Assembly: GCA_000310025.1 (NCBI GenBank)
Contig: FN648536.1
Coordinates: 16,946 to 80,945 of the forward strand
Source of the DNA: Ectocarpus siliculosus
Lineage: Eukaryota > Sar > Phaeophyceae > Ectocarpales > Ectocarpaceae
Direction: 5' to 3'
DNA length: 64,000 nt
The number at the start of each line of letters is the position of its first letter. Within the stretch, counting starts at the first letter, position 1. A program made the translations under genes and the position numbers. Shown one piece after another: positions 32,363 to 43,272 of the stretch. Below the pieces are notes generated by a model that did no database searches, was not told the DNA's origin, and was given only the letters and a program-made list of their open reading frames with translations.

Positions 32363-32892
32363 TGTTCCGGACGGCCGCGTACACCGGTTCTAAATAGTGC
32401 GATGATGGACACTTGTGACGCAAGACACAAGCGCCCGGAGCGCTCGTCCCTGTGATGGGCACTGCATAAGTGCTTGGAGGGGGGTTTCCCGAGAAGATGT
32501 AACCGTCTCTCGGGCTAATAATGGAAACCAATGGAAGAATTCCGATTGGTTACCATTCCCCGCGCAATGATGAAACGGTTCCTCCGCATGACAGCTTGCA
32601 GCAATCTTGCCCCCCAAGCTGTCAGTGACCTTTGTGTCCGGAAACTGAGCACGAAACATTTGTGAACGAACCCGACCTGAGCGCTATTGACCTGATATCA
32701 CAACTGTGAGCCATGACCACGCCTACATGCATGCATGCCTGACGGATGATGGAGTATCGCTGCTTGCTCGCTTGTGTTGATGATGGAACGCTTGGCACAT
32801 GTCTACAATCGAACTCGCAGAGACTAGCTATGATCTGCGCAGGTGAGAGTGTCTTTGCCTGGAATATCGGAGTCTAGCCTTGTCTCTGTAAG
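32363..32892 (+). repeat. right LTR
   Basis: 530 bp, about 99% identical to the left LTR outside its insertions. Preceded by a TGGGGGGG polypurine tract. Represents the empty site for the SINE at 20008-20324. Confidence 0.7.
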
Positions 32893-33290
32893 AAAACACC
32901 AATTGGTACCAGCTTTGAAGCACAAGCAAACAACGACCACAAAGAAGGCATGTGCGTGGGATAATCGTCATACTCGTAGAACGACGGTTTCCTCGGGAAA
33001 GTAGTGGCCCCGTGAGCCATCTCTAGGTGACGCGTCTCTCCGTTGATTTCACCTACCCGCGCCGTCGGAAAAAATGAAAAACCTCCCCTCCGGCAAGTGG
33101 ATTTTGCTCGCTCGACGATCTACAAGCGTGGTAAAGATTCCAACCCGAACTGCGGTTGGATGTCGGTCACTACAGTAACTGCAGGAGGTTTGCATATGAT
33201 GCGCCAGGATAGTTTATGTAATCGACTGCAACTCTTGTCCTGACCCACGTTGGATAAGTCGCCACAGCTTCACACACAAACTGGCAACGG
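32893..33290. other. no supported gene
   Basis: Right flank of the LTR element. Only a 66-codon frame of no recognisable type. Confidence 0.4.
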
Positions 33291-34955
33291 TCGCAGTTCA
33301 ACAGCCGCAACGTTCAGGCAGCAACTCGAGATCTATCACGTGTCCGCAGCTGCAAGGGTCGGGCAGAAGATGGGTAAGGCCGAGTGCGTGTGACAGAAAC
33401 TTCAGGAAGGGACTGCGTTACGAGAGATGTTGTTTTCAGGACGCGTGCTGGGGTTTGCTCGTGGGCCTAAGCAAGATGACAACAGGAGAGAGTGCAGAAA
33501 AAAGTAGGTCCACATCACCAGTCCGCAGGCAAATATATTGTTTTCCGCGATGAAAGGCTTACAAATCTTTGCCCGATGGGTAGATCAGAAAATTCGTTTG
33601 TTCACGGTAGGCTTTTTACTTCTGCTGTAGATAGAGCTTGTGGTTGAAGTTGCGTGGAAATTATTTGTCTCCAGGCATGAGAAAACGCCCTCTGGGCGAT
33701 CGTTGCAGTCGATGAGGGCACGACTCTCCGCCACATTGTCACCACTGAAAACCCCACAGCGCGGTTTGCTACTGTGCTATCCCGATACCCTCACGGCCCC
33801 ACTCGCCAGAATAAGCTCCGCCCCGCCGGGGGACCGGGCGGTCCTCTGGTACTGGTAGATGAAGACAAGTAAGAACGGCCGCTCTTACATGTGTACTACT
33901 GAAGAGTGACACACGATCTTACAGACTTCAGTACACGGTGGCCTACACTTAGAGGGGTGCAGAAGATGAATTTTGATGTTGACTAATTTTGAAATCAAAT
34001 GCAAGAGCACCAGAAATTGCACAACAGACACACCAGACCAGTAGGAAGGCAGCGCGAAAAACAGAAATCGTTGATTCTCGCACAGGGCGGCCGTAGAGGC
34101 TGCTCAAAACATGCATTTCACGCGTCTACCTCCACACGCCTCCTTTAAAATCAAGACAGAAAATTTACCGTTCATTCTAAATTCTAGTCACAAGAGCCAA
34201 AACGGAAGGCGCTCAAACAAGATCAATTTTGAAGGTTAGGGGTCGCATTCTATTGTCATCAGTAGAGGACACCATGAAGATGCGTCGTGCGTGCTGGCAC
34301 GTTCAGGTTTGCTGCTGGAGCTGAAATATCGAAGGTCGCAGCAGCCTCTGAAAATAGTCCGAAATCTGCGCCGGAACCGAGCGGAATCCAACATTTGTCA
34401 CAGCCGTGCTCGCCGCCACTGACTCCAATCCACTGAACTGCGGGTTTACAGCAGTAGCTGATGCCACTAGCTACTGCTGATGACCCATGGTTAAGGGGTT
34501 TACTGTCCGCGGCGGTGAGCACGGCTGTGACAAATGTTGGATGCCGCTTGGTTACCGCGCAGGTTTCGGACTGTTTTCAGAGGATGATGCGACCTTCGAT
34601 ATTTCAGCTCCAGCAGCAAACCTGAACGCACCAGCACGCACGACGCCTCTTCATGGTGTCCTCTACTGATGGCAATAGAATGCGACCCCTATAACCCTGG
34701 CGGGAAGGTTGTTTTCTTTGTTTGTATCGGATTAAAGTATAGAAAAAAGAGCCAGCGTCACAACGCCTTTTCTGCACCCCCTTAAAAGGAAAGATATTTA
34801 CCCACGCAGAAAGACTACATTCGAGATGTAGTATGTAGTCTTCCCACAGTCGAACGGGATGTGGCGGAGTCTTTTTAGTTCCAGAATCGAGTGGAACAGC
34901 AGTTGCGCCGCATTTGCTGTCCCGAACGGATTGCGCCGCATCTTGTAAAACTGTC
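33291..34955. repeat. diverged repeat V, copy 1 (related to 55745-56740)
   Basis: Three blocks are shared: GCAACGTTC(A/G)G(G)...GGGACTGCGTT(A/G)CGAGAG...TTTTCCGCGATGAAAG...GGCATGAGAAA (33306-33900); GCAGAAAGACTAC...TCGAACGGGATGTGG(C/T)GGAGTCTTTTT (34805-34877); and the TTGCGCCGCAT motif (34903-34942). Block order differs from the other copy, and a foldback element lies between the first two. A 72-codon frame (33640-33858) is only loosely conserved. Function unknown. Confidence 0.45.
34234..34698. mobile_element. foldback (long inverted-repeat) element
   Basis: Left arm about 34234-34424 and right arm about 34515-34698 are inverted copies of ~185-190 bp, roughly 90% identical by eye. Both run from GGGTCGCATTCTATTG through AGTAGAGGACACCATGAAGA and GGTTTGCTGCTGGAGCTGAA to ATTTGTCACAGCCGTGCTC. 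A ~90 bp spacer with TACAGCAGTA separates them. Outer ends carry (A)GGGTTATAGGGG/GGTTAGGGG. No gene inside; a transcript would form a long hairpin. Confidence 0.75.
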
Positions 34956-35489
34956 TTGTTGAGCCTGTTACCCGTAGGGGAGATGTCCCTATATGCTGTC
35001 TGGGAAATCGTAGACATACAGATACTTTCTGACGCTATGAATCCATTGCTAATCTGTCTCAGACTCTTTTCTATGATAGAGATGGTTTCGTTGTGTCATA
35101 TTAAGAAAAATAAAAAAAAACTGACGAGGTGCGGAACACCAGGTGCCGGTTCGGGAAAACCAAAATATATATGCTTAGCAACATGTACAGCCTGGAAGCC
35201 TGGAAACCCTAATTTGGTTCAAAAAAGCAGCCTACCCATCAGAGCCCAGCACTCGCTACTTTGGGGAGAGCACTGCGGGACGACGACAAGGCGCTGGATG
35301 AAAAAAAAGGTAGGTTCCGTTCGGCACACTCACAACACTGCTGGTCGCTGACTCATAGATAGCTCAGCTGCAACCATACGCTAGAAAATCGGTGCTGGTC
35401 GCAAGATTTGCTGCTGCTGCATGAACTTTTGGGCGACCAGGGCAGCAGCACAGGACGGTTCTCTCGTCGTAACTTAGGTTATAGAGGGT

Positions 35490-35885
35490 TAGTTGTCGCA
35501 TTCTATATTTCCTTCGACTTTCCTCCCTGCATCCATTCCATGTAGTAGGTACCTATACCTTCTTTCAACATCCGTACACATGGAGACCCTCCTTATCCTT
35601 GGACCCTTCATTATATGGTGTTCTCTCTCGGCGAAAGAAGCAGATTTCTTGTTCTCGAACCCCTCTAGATCTACCGTTCGTTTCCAATTTACCAACCTAT
35701 TCGATTTTGAACTCTTCCTATGCCGTCTACAACCTTAATCCACTCCCTCCGGGTTGGTACCTCCATTTTTCTTGTTTGTCCACTTCACCTCCCAGGCTTC
35801 TCTCGGCAATGTCTCCTCTCCCACATCGTACAACATACGGCCTACCAGGCATTTTTACCTACTTACGCCTCTTCCCGATCGTAGG
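35490..35885 (-). mobile_element. LINE-like ORF fragment
   Basis: Minus-strand peptide DLEGFENKKSA...RRVSMCTDVERRY...LHGMDAGRKVE parallels that at 36600-36340 (GLEGFKEKI...WRVSMCTEYQRRN...LHGGPMDAETRLKVK). Read with the neighbouring fragment, which leads into a C-x-C-G...H...C zinc-knuckle-like segment, it is most likely part of a non-LTR retrotransposon ORF2 end. It is decayed and lacks RT. Confidence 0.45.
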
Positions 35886-35889
35886 AGTT

Positions 35890-36710
35890 GGATCCGAAGG
35901 GGGGTGTACTCCCTCTCATGTTTTGGCAGCCGTACTTAGCGGTTAGACCGTTGACCACGCGTCCTCGACAGGACGGAGCATTGTTCCCACAGGATCGATC
36001 ACCGATGGCCAATCGTTCCTTCCTACGTTGCCGAAAAGGTCGCTCAAACATGTTTTCCCATCGGTATCAATTTCCGCCTTATTTTCAACCCATTTTCTAT
36101 GCCCCAGTACAGCTACCGTCTTCTCCTGGCTATTTACATTCGTCAATTGTCTTTCTTTCAGTACTTTTTCCTTCTACTTTTTTTGCCAGCTAGCTCAGTC
36201 ATGTACATTTCCCTCTCCTTCTTGTACCACGGACATTCCGCAAGTACATGAAGATGGTCTTCGCCCTCGGAGCCGCAATCACACCTGGGTTTGTCGTCTT
36301 CATCGTCTACCTTCCTCAATCTTCGTCTACGTTCTCAAAGGCCAACATCCCCAGTCCTAGGTTTGACCTTCAGCCTTGTCTCTGCATCCATTGGCCCTCC
36401 ATGTAGGTCATCTTTAAATATATTCCTTCTTTGATATTCCGTACACATCGAGACCCTCCATGTCGTTGGTTTCTTTGGTTTGATCCTGTCCTTCTCTCTC
36501 GCCAAAGCAACAACAGATATCTTCTCCTTGAACCCCTCTAGACCTCCCCTCTCAATCAAGTGGATCACCTTTGTCAAGTTGGACCCCCTTCCATGCGTCA
36601 TCTACAACATTAACTCACTCCGTAGGTTGGTACATCAATTCTTCTTGTTTGTCCACTTCGCCTCCTAAGCCTTTCTCGGCAACCTCTCCTCTCCCATACC
36701 GTACATGCGG
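35890..36710 (-). mobile_element. LINE-like ORF2 C-terminal fragment with 3' tail
   Basis: On the minus strand, 36601-36340 gives GLEGFKEKISV...VSMCTEYQRR. After an indel, 36330-36190 gives VDDEDDKPRCDCGSEGED then HLHVLAECPWYKKEREMYMTE, a C-x-C...H...C cluster like that ending many LINE ORF2 proteins. The remainder (GHRKWVENKAE) and the tail with GGTCAACGGTCTAACCGCT match fragments at 9.6 and 43.9 kb. 5'-truncated. Confidence 0.55.
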
Positions 36711-36744
36711 CACTGCCACCTAGGGGGCGATTTTACGGCTACAT

Positions 36745-36985
36745 TGTACTCTTACAACAGTAGTGTCTCGTGATGAAATCCACGCAGAAAGACCTGTCTG
36801 TGTCCTCTGCATACGTCAATCGGTACAGAAATAAGAACAAGAACCTCGTTTACCATAGGTGGATACCTGCTCCAAATAAGAACTTCGAAAATAAGAACAT
36901 GTGCTCGGTTGGAGGTAACCAATAAACGTCGAGCCTCAAGCTAAATAAGCGGTTCTTAAAGTGGTGGCGCGTTCTGTATGGGCGT
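36745..36985. repeat. dispersed repeat shared with 12915-13152
   Basis: Described at 12915. Here, too, it directly follows other mobile fragments. Confidence 0.5.
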
Positions 36986-37546
36986 TTTTGTAACCACCAA
37001 ATCGTCAAATCTGAGTTCGAGACGGCTCCAACGATGGCCCAGACAAATAGCTTTAACGTGATATAAGATGAGACAGTTAATACTAAGAAATGACCGAGTT
37101 ACGGTGTTTTCCGTACTACTGCTGTAGAACCCTTATTAATAGGGATTTAGTATAGAAAAAACCAGCCTTTCGCGGCGCATCCGGTGTACAATAGGTACAG
37201 ACAGGAATGGCCGTTGCGGATGTAGTTCGTGCCTTATGCGGTAGATCGCTGCTCCACGGCGTCGGAGAACAACCAACGAAGTTATTACTACACGCAATAA
37301 CGATTTTTTTTTTAATCTATATCATTGAAATGTAAACCCCCGGTGTGTGCGCGTACGCACGCCCTTCGCGCGGACTGTTTTCATGAGCAAGCAGCAGAAC
37401 TGTGGTCCCCATATTCCTTAATATTTTCCTGTTATGTACTTAATTGCTCTTCTTGCAGGTGCCCACGACAAGCAGTTTAACGGGGGTTGCTGGCTCAAAA
37501 TGGCTTGCGTCGCGCTTGTGCTGGAGCTGGGTTAGAATATCCATGA
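36986..37546. other. no supported gene
   Basis: AT-richer stretch with T- and A-runs (37306-37330). A TTCTTGCAG acceptor-like site occurs at 37450-37458. One TACTGCTGTA motif at 37117. Confidence 0.35.
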
Positions 37547-38005
37547 AACGCCCCACCTGCGCGGCGGCACGAAGTGCCAAACGTGCCACTTGAAAATAGA
37601 GGCTTTGGACAGCCCCAGTTCCCCCCTGGAGGCAAGGCGACGGTAGACTTAGCGTTACGTTTCGAGTTCCATGGGATATACCTGGTCGTACCCTTGCCAG
37701 AGCGGAGGTCAACTGGTGGCGGATGGATCTCAATGGGCACCGCAGTGACCTGTCTAGTACGAGAGAAGGAGCAGCCGGAGGAGTGTAAGTGGACCGACAG
37801 ACCACTTGTTCACGCCCGGTGGACTTTGCGTTTGGCGCGACAGGAAGGGGCGGGAGGAGGGACGCCGAGCAGTGGTGGAAATTACGGCGCGGGGAATGAT
37901 GATCCTGCAGTGTTCCGCACCGTCGTCGAGTGGCCTTGTGATTTTCGTGTTGACTACAGTAGCATGAAATTTGCAGGAATGGGTGTTCACGGAGCGATGA
38001 TTTAA
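37547..38005 (+). CDS. hypothetical protein, possible terminal exon
   Basis: Open from after a TGA at 37544 to TAA at 38003-38005, about 152 codons with balanced composition (FPPGGKATVDLALRFEFHGI, LVVPLPERRSTGGGWISMGT, VFRTVVEWPCDFRVDYSSM). It reads more like a protein than neighbouring frames do. No clear in-frame ATG starts it, so it could be a last exon. No family, membrane segment or signal recognised, and no paralogue in the window. Confidence 0.3.
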   Translation, partial: NAPPARRHEVPNVPLENRGFGQPQFPPGGKATVDLALRFEFHGIYLVVPLPERRSTGGGWISMGTAVTCLVREKEQPEECKWTDRPLVHARWTLRLARQEGAGGGTPSSGGNYGAGNDDPAVFRTVVEWPCDFRVDYSSMKFAGMGVHGAMI

Positions 38006-40777
38006 TGGAGTTGGCGGTTTACCATCACGACGCCCCGTGACCTTTCCAAATGATAACAATTGCTCCGTGACATATTAAAAAAAAACAGTTCGTTCCATGA
38101 GCGTTTGCCCCCAACGGAACCGATATAAATTAAACCGGCTCGCACACCATGCACAAGATCCGATGTTTTCGATGTATGAACTACAACAAAATGTTTCACG
38201 AAACACAGGTAAAAACTCCATCATGTTTCCGTATGACTTTCACACCGTCTGATGGTGCACCGTCGCCAAGGCCCCGGGTTCTCGCGGTTCATCCTCTGTT
38301 GTAAGAAATCACTCAGTTAAAAAATATACTGAACGACGTACTGACCGTGCCACTCCACCCCCCGAAACTTGAAAACCTATCTTCTCGTGCAATTGCACCG
38401 CTCAGTTCCATGATCCCAGGAGGAATAAAAAAAGAGTCAGCTCTGCTCCATGACATTGTGAAATACTAGCAAGACGCAAGACGCTCCGCGGTGGATTGCT
38501 ACTCGCTGGAAATTTTGGTCATGATAGTCTTCTTCATGCCAGTCCTTGTGCGCATCTAGTTGTGTATAGTTGTGACCGTACCCTAAATGCACTTCCCCAC
38601 TCCGTCCTTGTCTTCGTCTCCATCGCCAACAGGCAGGCGAGGCGGTCAAGGGGCTCTCTTAGGCTCCGACTCGCCTTTTCCGGGTGTGAAGACGATCCTC
38701 GGAGCGGGTCGTTTTGTATGGAGGGACTGTTGGACGTGCGCCAAGGTTCTTACGGAGTGAAGTGGAGGGCCGAGTCTGAGATAAACACGATTCTGGGTTT
38801 TGCGACGTAGGACTTGGGCACGTGTTCTGGCGATTTTCAAGAATGTATGCATTTTTTCGGCACCTTGCCGTGGAAAAGAGGACCCTACCTCACTTAGCCT
38901 CGGCTACTTGTCAGCGGGTATATGGTTCGTTTGAGCACTTTGGATTTTCGTTCGAGTTTGGTGACGCCTGTCTACAGCCTCTCAATCAGGCTGGGTGTGA
39001 GCCCGACGGTCCTAGTTTCGTCGCGTGGGAATCATGCACCAAGTACTCAAGCTGTTTGTCCCTGCCCACCATCTCCCCAACTGTTTAGAGGAGGCACCCC
39101 GGGTATCAAGCGTACACGCCTGAAGGACTGAACCACCCTCTATTTCGACTGCATCCGCGGGCTAATGAATAAGTGAAAAACAGCAGATTCTTGTTCAAAT
39201 ACGTGTTTCATGAAGTTTTGGCGATCAGAAACAATTGTTGCTGCGCCGGGACCCCTCGAGAAGCGACCGAAAAAAACGAGTCGCTTTTCCGAGTGTGCCA
39301 AATGAATGCAACGTACCTACCCCCATCCAACAAAAACATAACATGCATGACGACAGAGCGACACCGTCTGTGTTGGGGTGTGACAATAAAAAAATGTCAC
39401 GGGTATTTTCAAGCACAAGAAGCCGGCTCCTCGGGAGTGCAGTGAGGTCATCCTCCCACTCCAACCCCCTCCTACCTAGGATGTACGAAAATAGGACAAA
39501 AACGAAGTAGAGACCGTGTGACCCCGAAGAGCAGAACATGAAATCGAGGAGTAACACAATACACCGTTGTCTTGCCACGCTACACAGAGGTATCAACGGT
39601 AACGGACCGACAGAAAGACGCCCCGCCCCCAACACCTCCATGACGCCCTCGAACCCGTTCACCCCCAACACAATGAACAACACGTGCATGTGCATGGCAC
39701 GCAAAATGTCTGCTTGGGTACCGTCCTTCCCAACTTGCGTCGAACAGGCTATTGTGCAGGTCTTCATCTGAATCCATGCGCCGGTCGCTGGTTTCCTGTA
39801 TGGAGAGTTGAAAAAACGTAAAGTGACCAGGTTGTCAAGGAGAAAATTCGGTGGAACCGAGTGCCACAATCCTTGTTTGACGTTTCAAATGAACCGTGAG
39901 GTGCTAGAAACCTGAAATGGGTCCAGAAATAATGTAGTCTGTCGAGCTTTAGCCCAGGGTCTATGTAGTGCGAACACAAGAAGAGGAGGAGAGAGAGTCT
40001 TCGTGGAAGCACCGATCGCAAACTACTGCTGCTGTAAGCAAGCGCGATGGGCCGCGTAAATATTGTTGCTGCTGTGTTTTTTTTTCGCGTTCGTACGGGG
40101 TGTGTGGGACCATATTTTGGTGTGTGTGCGTTTATTTTTAGCATCGACCGCGCTAACCGGCAGACCAATGACTTTAGGCCAGTCTAAGCGCGGTGGAAAA
40201 CACGAAACTCTTCTAAATGCCATGAATGTATGTGTGCGTGCGTTATGGGGCGGTCATGAGGTACGCACTATGGTGATGAGGGGCATCTTCGCACTAGATT
40301 CCGTCGGCACTTTCGGCAGTAAACAAACTACTACTTGTACAGCAGCACATACATAATTCTTCGAAACCCCCTGCCCGCCCGAATCATTGCTGCGTGTATC
40401 AAGAGCTGCAATGACAACGGACGTCAGCACTCCGGACTACTCGAGCGAGCGTGGTCTACAGCAATCTTGACTTGGACTCTATTGTTGTGCCTACAGCAGT
40501 ATATTCATACTGACCGCTGTACAGACGTCATACACTCAAGTTCTGTGCTCGTTGCCGGGTGACGTAATTGTATCATACTGACTGTGATGATAAATATTGC
40601 CGCGTCGAGAAAAATACGGCAAATGTCCGAAGGTCGCAAACTCTCACCAAATGGCTCGTATGCATAGTCCAGACGTAGGCTCCAGTGGTACAAGTATTTT
40701 TTTCTTCGTGTCGAAAGCTGCATGTATGTGTTGGATCCTCTTTTCGCATTATATGTTTCAAGGCGCCGTCAAACCGC
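38006..40777. other. no supported gene
   Basis: Only short frames, apart from a 214-codon minus-strand frame (39225-39869) with hydrophobic, Cys-rich and unstructured composition and no recognisable motif. I could not support it as a gene. Confidence 0.35.
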
Positions 40778-41815
40778 GTGGTGGGCGGTCCCGGTAATCC
40801 GCCGTTTTACCGCCGTTTTTTGGTTTTACCGCCTCCACCAAAGCCGCTACCGCCGAAAAACGCGTTACCGCCTACCGCCAAACCATTACCGCCGTATGGC
40901 ATTACCGCCGAAAAATTACCACCGTTTTTTTGTTTTACCGCCTCCGCCAAAGTCGTTACCGCCGAAAAATTCGTTACCGCCTACCGCCAAAGCAATTAAC
41001 GCGGTATGGCGTTACCGCCGAAAAATTACCGCCATCGGCATTTCCGCCGAAAAATCACCGTCAAATAGGTACGTTACCGCCTATCGACGGTCCGAGTGAC
41101 TCGAGGTGTAGCCTCGGCCATCATGCCAGATCAATGACCGTCAGGAGTTCGGGTCCGCACGTGGACTTGCTTGTATTGTTTCCGAACATATTTTTCATTT
41201 TTCAAAGATATTATTTCATCTGCTCTTTGGTTCTGGAGTTTGGTTCGGGTTCATTTTTCCGTTTTTCCGTTTATATAAAATTCGTTTTTTACGTCGTGCT
41301 GACTCTGAAATAAATGCGAAAGGCATGGTGAATACGACAAAACAATCCATGAAAGTCCAAGGCCAATCTTCGGAAAGGAGGATTGCCATCTGTTCGGACG
41401 CCGTAACTCGGCACCGCACTTGCGGCCTTGTTTGGTGTCGCTTGAATTTGTTATCATCTGTATATATGGCAATGGCACTCATTACCACCGTCAAATTACC
41501 GCCGTGGTGGGCGGTCCCGGTAATCCGCCGTTTTACCGCCGTTTTTTGGTTTTACCGCCTCCGCCAAAGTCGTTACCGACGAAAAACGCGTTACCGCCTT
41601 CCGCCAAAGCCATTCCCGCCGTATGGCGTTACCGCCGAAAAATTACCGCCGTTGTTTGGTTTTACCGCCTCCGCCAAAGCCGTTACCGCCGAAAAACGCG
41701 TTACCGTCCACCGCCAAAACCATTACCGCCGTACGGCATTACCGCCGAAAAATTACCGCCGTTTTCTGGTTCTACCGCCTCCGCCAAAGTTGTTACCGCC
41801 GAAAAATGCGTTACC
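40778..41815. repeat. TTACCGCC minisatellite, two arrays
   Basis: Arrays at 40778-41100 and 41488-41815 are built from TTACCGCCGAAAAA, TTACCGCC(T/C)CCGCCAAAG and CATTACCGCCGTATGGC modules in a higher-order unit of roughly 110 bp. Both arrays start with the same GTGGTGGGCGGTCCCGGTAA block (40778 and 41504), so one duplicated. A ~390 bp unrelated spacer lies between. All three frames stay open across parts of it, giving LPPKNALPPTAK- and YRRKTRYR-type peptides that are by-products of the repeat. Confidence 0.8.
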
Positions 41816-41912
41816 TATAAGATAAAATTAGACCATCTGATCAGTCAACAAATTAGACCATCTGATCAGTCAGTCAACGTTGACTGATCAGATGGTCTAA
41901 TTTTATCTTATA
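41815..41912. repeat. inverted repeat around GTCAACGTTGAC
   Basis: TATAAGATAAAATTAGACCA (41817) and its complement TGGTCTAATTTTATCTTATA (41893) flank a second nested pair, ACCATCTGATCAGTCA/TGACTGATCAGATGGT. It lies at the junction of minisatellite and SINE dimer and is made of SINE-tail sequence in opposite orientations. Confidence 0.7.
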
Positions 41913-41949
41913 AAAGATATGCTCAGAGCTCGTTTGCACCCGTTGACTG

Positions 41950-42463
41950 ACTGATCAGATGGTCTAATTTTAACTTATAAAAGATATGCTCAGAGCTCGT
42001 TTGCACCCGGCCGGATCACATGGGGTTAAGCTTTTTAATCATTGGGATCGAGAGTAGGGATCTCCGGGGACGGACCCCTTGCCATGCGTTGCTGTGTGGT
42101 AAACAAATGGCGGTTGTTGTGTAAGTGGACCAATGGGATTCGAACCCGTGCGTGGAACCTTGTGTAAGGAAGCTCTGACCATTAGACCACTGAGTCAACG
42201 TTGACTGATCAGATGGTCTATTTTTATCTTATAAAAGATATGCTCAGAGCTCGTTTGCACCCGGCCGGATCACATGGGGTTAGTCTAAGCTTTTTAATCA
42301 CGCTGGGATCGAGAGTGGGGATCTCCGGGGACGGACCCCTTGCCATGCGTTGCTGTTTGGTAAACAAATGGCGGTTGTGGTGTAAGTGGACCACTGGGAT
42401 TCGAACCCGTGCGTGGAACCTTGTGTAAGAAAGCTCTGACCATTAGACCACTGAATCAACGTT
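41950..42463 (-). mobile_element. head-to-tail dimer of a tRNA-derived SINE
   Basis: Two ~250 bp units (about 41950-42198 and 42199-42463) of roughly 93% identity. On the minus strand each opens with a tRNA-like head (CAGTGGTCTAATGGTCAGAG as A-box region, GGTTCGAATCCCA as B box) and ends in ATCTTTTATAAGATAAAA. The anticodon arm is not canonical. A partial third tail copy lies at 41875-41945. The minisatellite motif resumes right after, at 42464, so the array is the insertion target. Confidence 0.7.
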
Positions 42464-42522
42464 AATTACCGCCAAATGGCATTACCGCCGAAAACCTGTC
42501 CGCCTAAAAAAATGTTACCGAG
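42464..42522. repeat. end of the TTACCGCC minisatellite
   Basis: AATTACCGCCAAATGGCATT and further decayed units continue the array interrupted by the SINE dimer. Confidence 0.7.
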
Positions 42523-43272
42523 TAAGCCCTTGATATTTTTGGTACAAAAACCGGGGGTGACAAACACGAGCGTAGCTGTCATTTTTGGTTAGACTGTCTA
42601 TTCTACACTGCGTGTTCGGCCGTCCACAACCCAAACCTTGTACTGCATCCCAAGGCTGCTGCATTCCACTGAGCGATCTACACTCCTGTGCTAAACAGCA
42701 CTCGTATGCTGTATCTCCTGATGTGGAGAAAGAGCTCACCTGCTGTGCAGTACGTCTTCGTTGGCAGCCGCTGCAGCAACCTCCGAGCTCCAAAACCCAC
42801 AGCATCCTCCGGGTCTTCGAAGGGCACGTCCTGGTCGCCCCCCCCCGTAGCACCGTGAGGCTTTTTGTCCATCGAACGCGACGCAGTCGCTGCTGCTGTC
42901 GCGGGAACCTCCTGGGACCCCACCTATGCCGCTGCTGTGTGGAGCCTGCTGTTGTTTCCCCGCAGCACATGGGACGTTACTTTTCACCACTGCCTCTAGC
43001 TCGGGTCCGCGGACCTGCGGGCCCGTTTGGCTTCGGGGATCTGCTGCCCTTCCATCTGTAGTGCTACTGTGCTAGTGGGTGGGCTATGTGTTCCTTGTCG
43101 CGGCTGTAGGGGCTGTGCTTGGCTGTGTACAGGACGAACCCTTAGAACCAACGTGTTTTCGCCCCGTATATGTCCCCCCCCCAATAACGCATAAATATTT
43201 CGGTTTCATGTATTTTTTTTGTTCCCGTTCAGAGGAGTATTTTCTCCGCACCTCCATACAATTGTAAGGAAA
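42523..43272. other. region upstream of copy C
   Basis: Would contain promoter and 5' UTR of copy C. A weak TATA-like GCATAAATATTTCGG is at about 43188. No other gene is supported. The corresponding region upstream of D is not clearly similar. Confidence 0.3.

Larger units (their letters stand above)
19827..32892 (+). mobile_element. LTR retrotransposon with copia-type gag-PR-IN and nested material
   Basis: Two ~530 bp LTRs of about 99% identity lie at 19827-20695 (enlarged by a SINE) and 32363-32892 in the same orientation. A TGG-starting primer site follows the left one and a TGGGGGGG polypurine tract precedes the right one. Flanking 5-mers are CAAAC and AAAAC, an imperfect target duplication. 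Copia-type gag, protease and integrase lie at 22.2-26.1 kb in the right orientation; RT/RNase H would fall in or after the gap and is not seen. A gypsy 3' fragment (31.0-32.3 kb) appears nested. Treating all of this as one 13 kb element is an inference. Confidence 0.55.

Noticed and set aside
39225-39869. 214-codon minus-strand ORF as a host gene
   Set aside because: No motif, no paralogue, irregular composition. Length alone is not enough in 64 kb.
40685-41887. Basic Pro-rich repeat proteins
   Set aside because: Several frames are open at once across a simple TTACCGCC repeat.
42120-42460. Two tRNA genes on the minus strand
   Set aside because: Both heads lack a proper anticodon stem and are parts of a ~250 bp repeated SINE unit.
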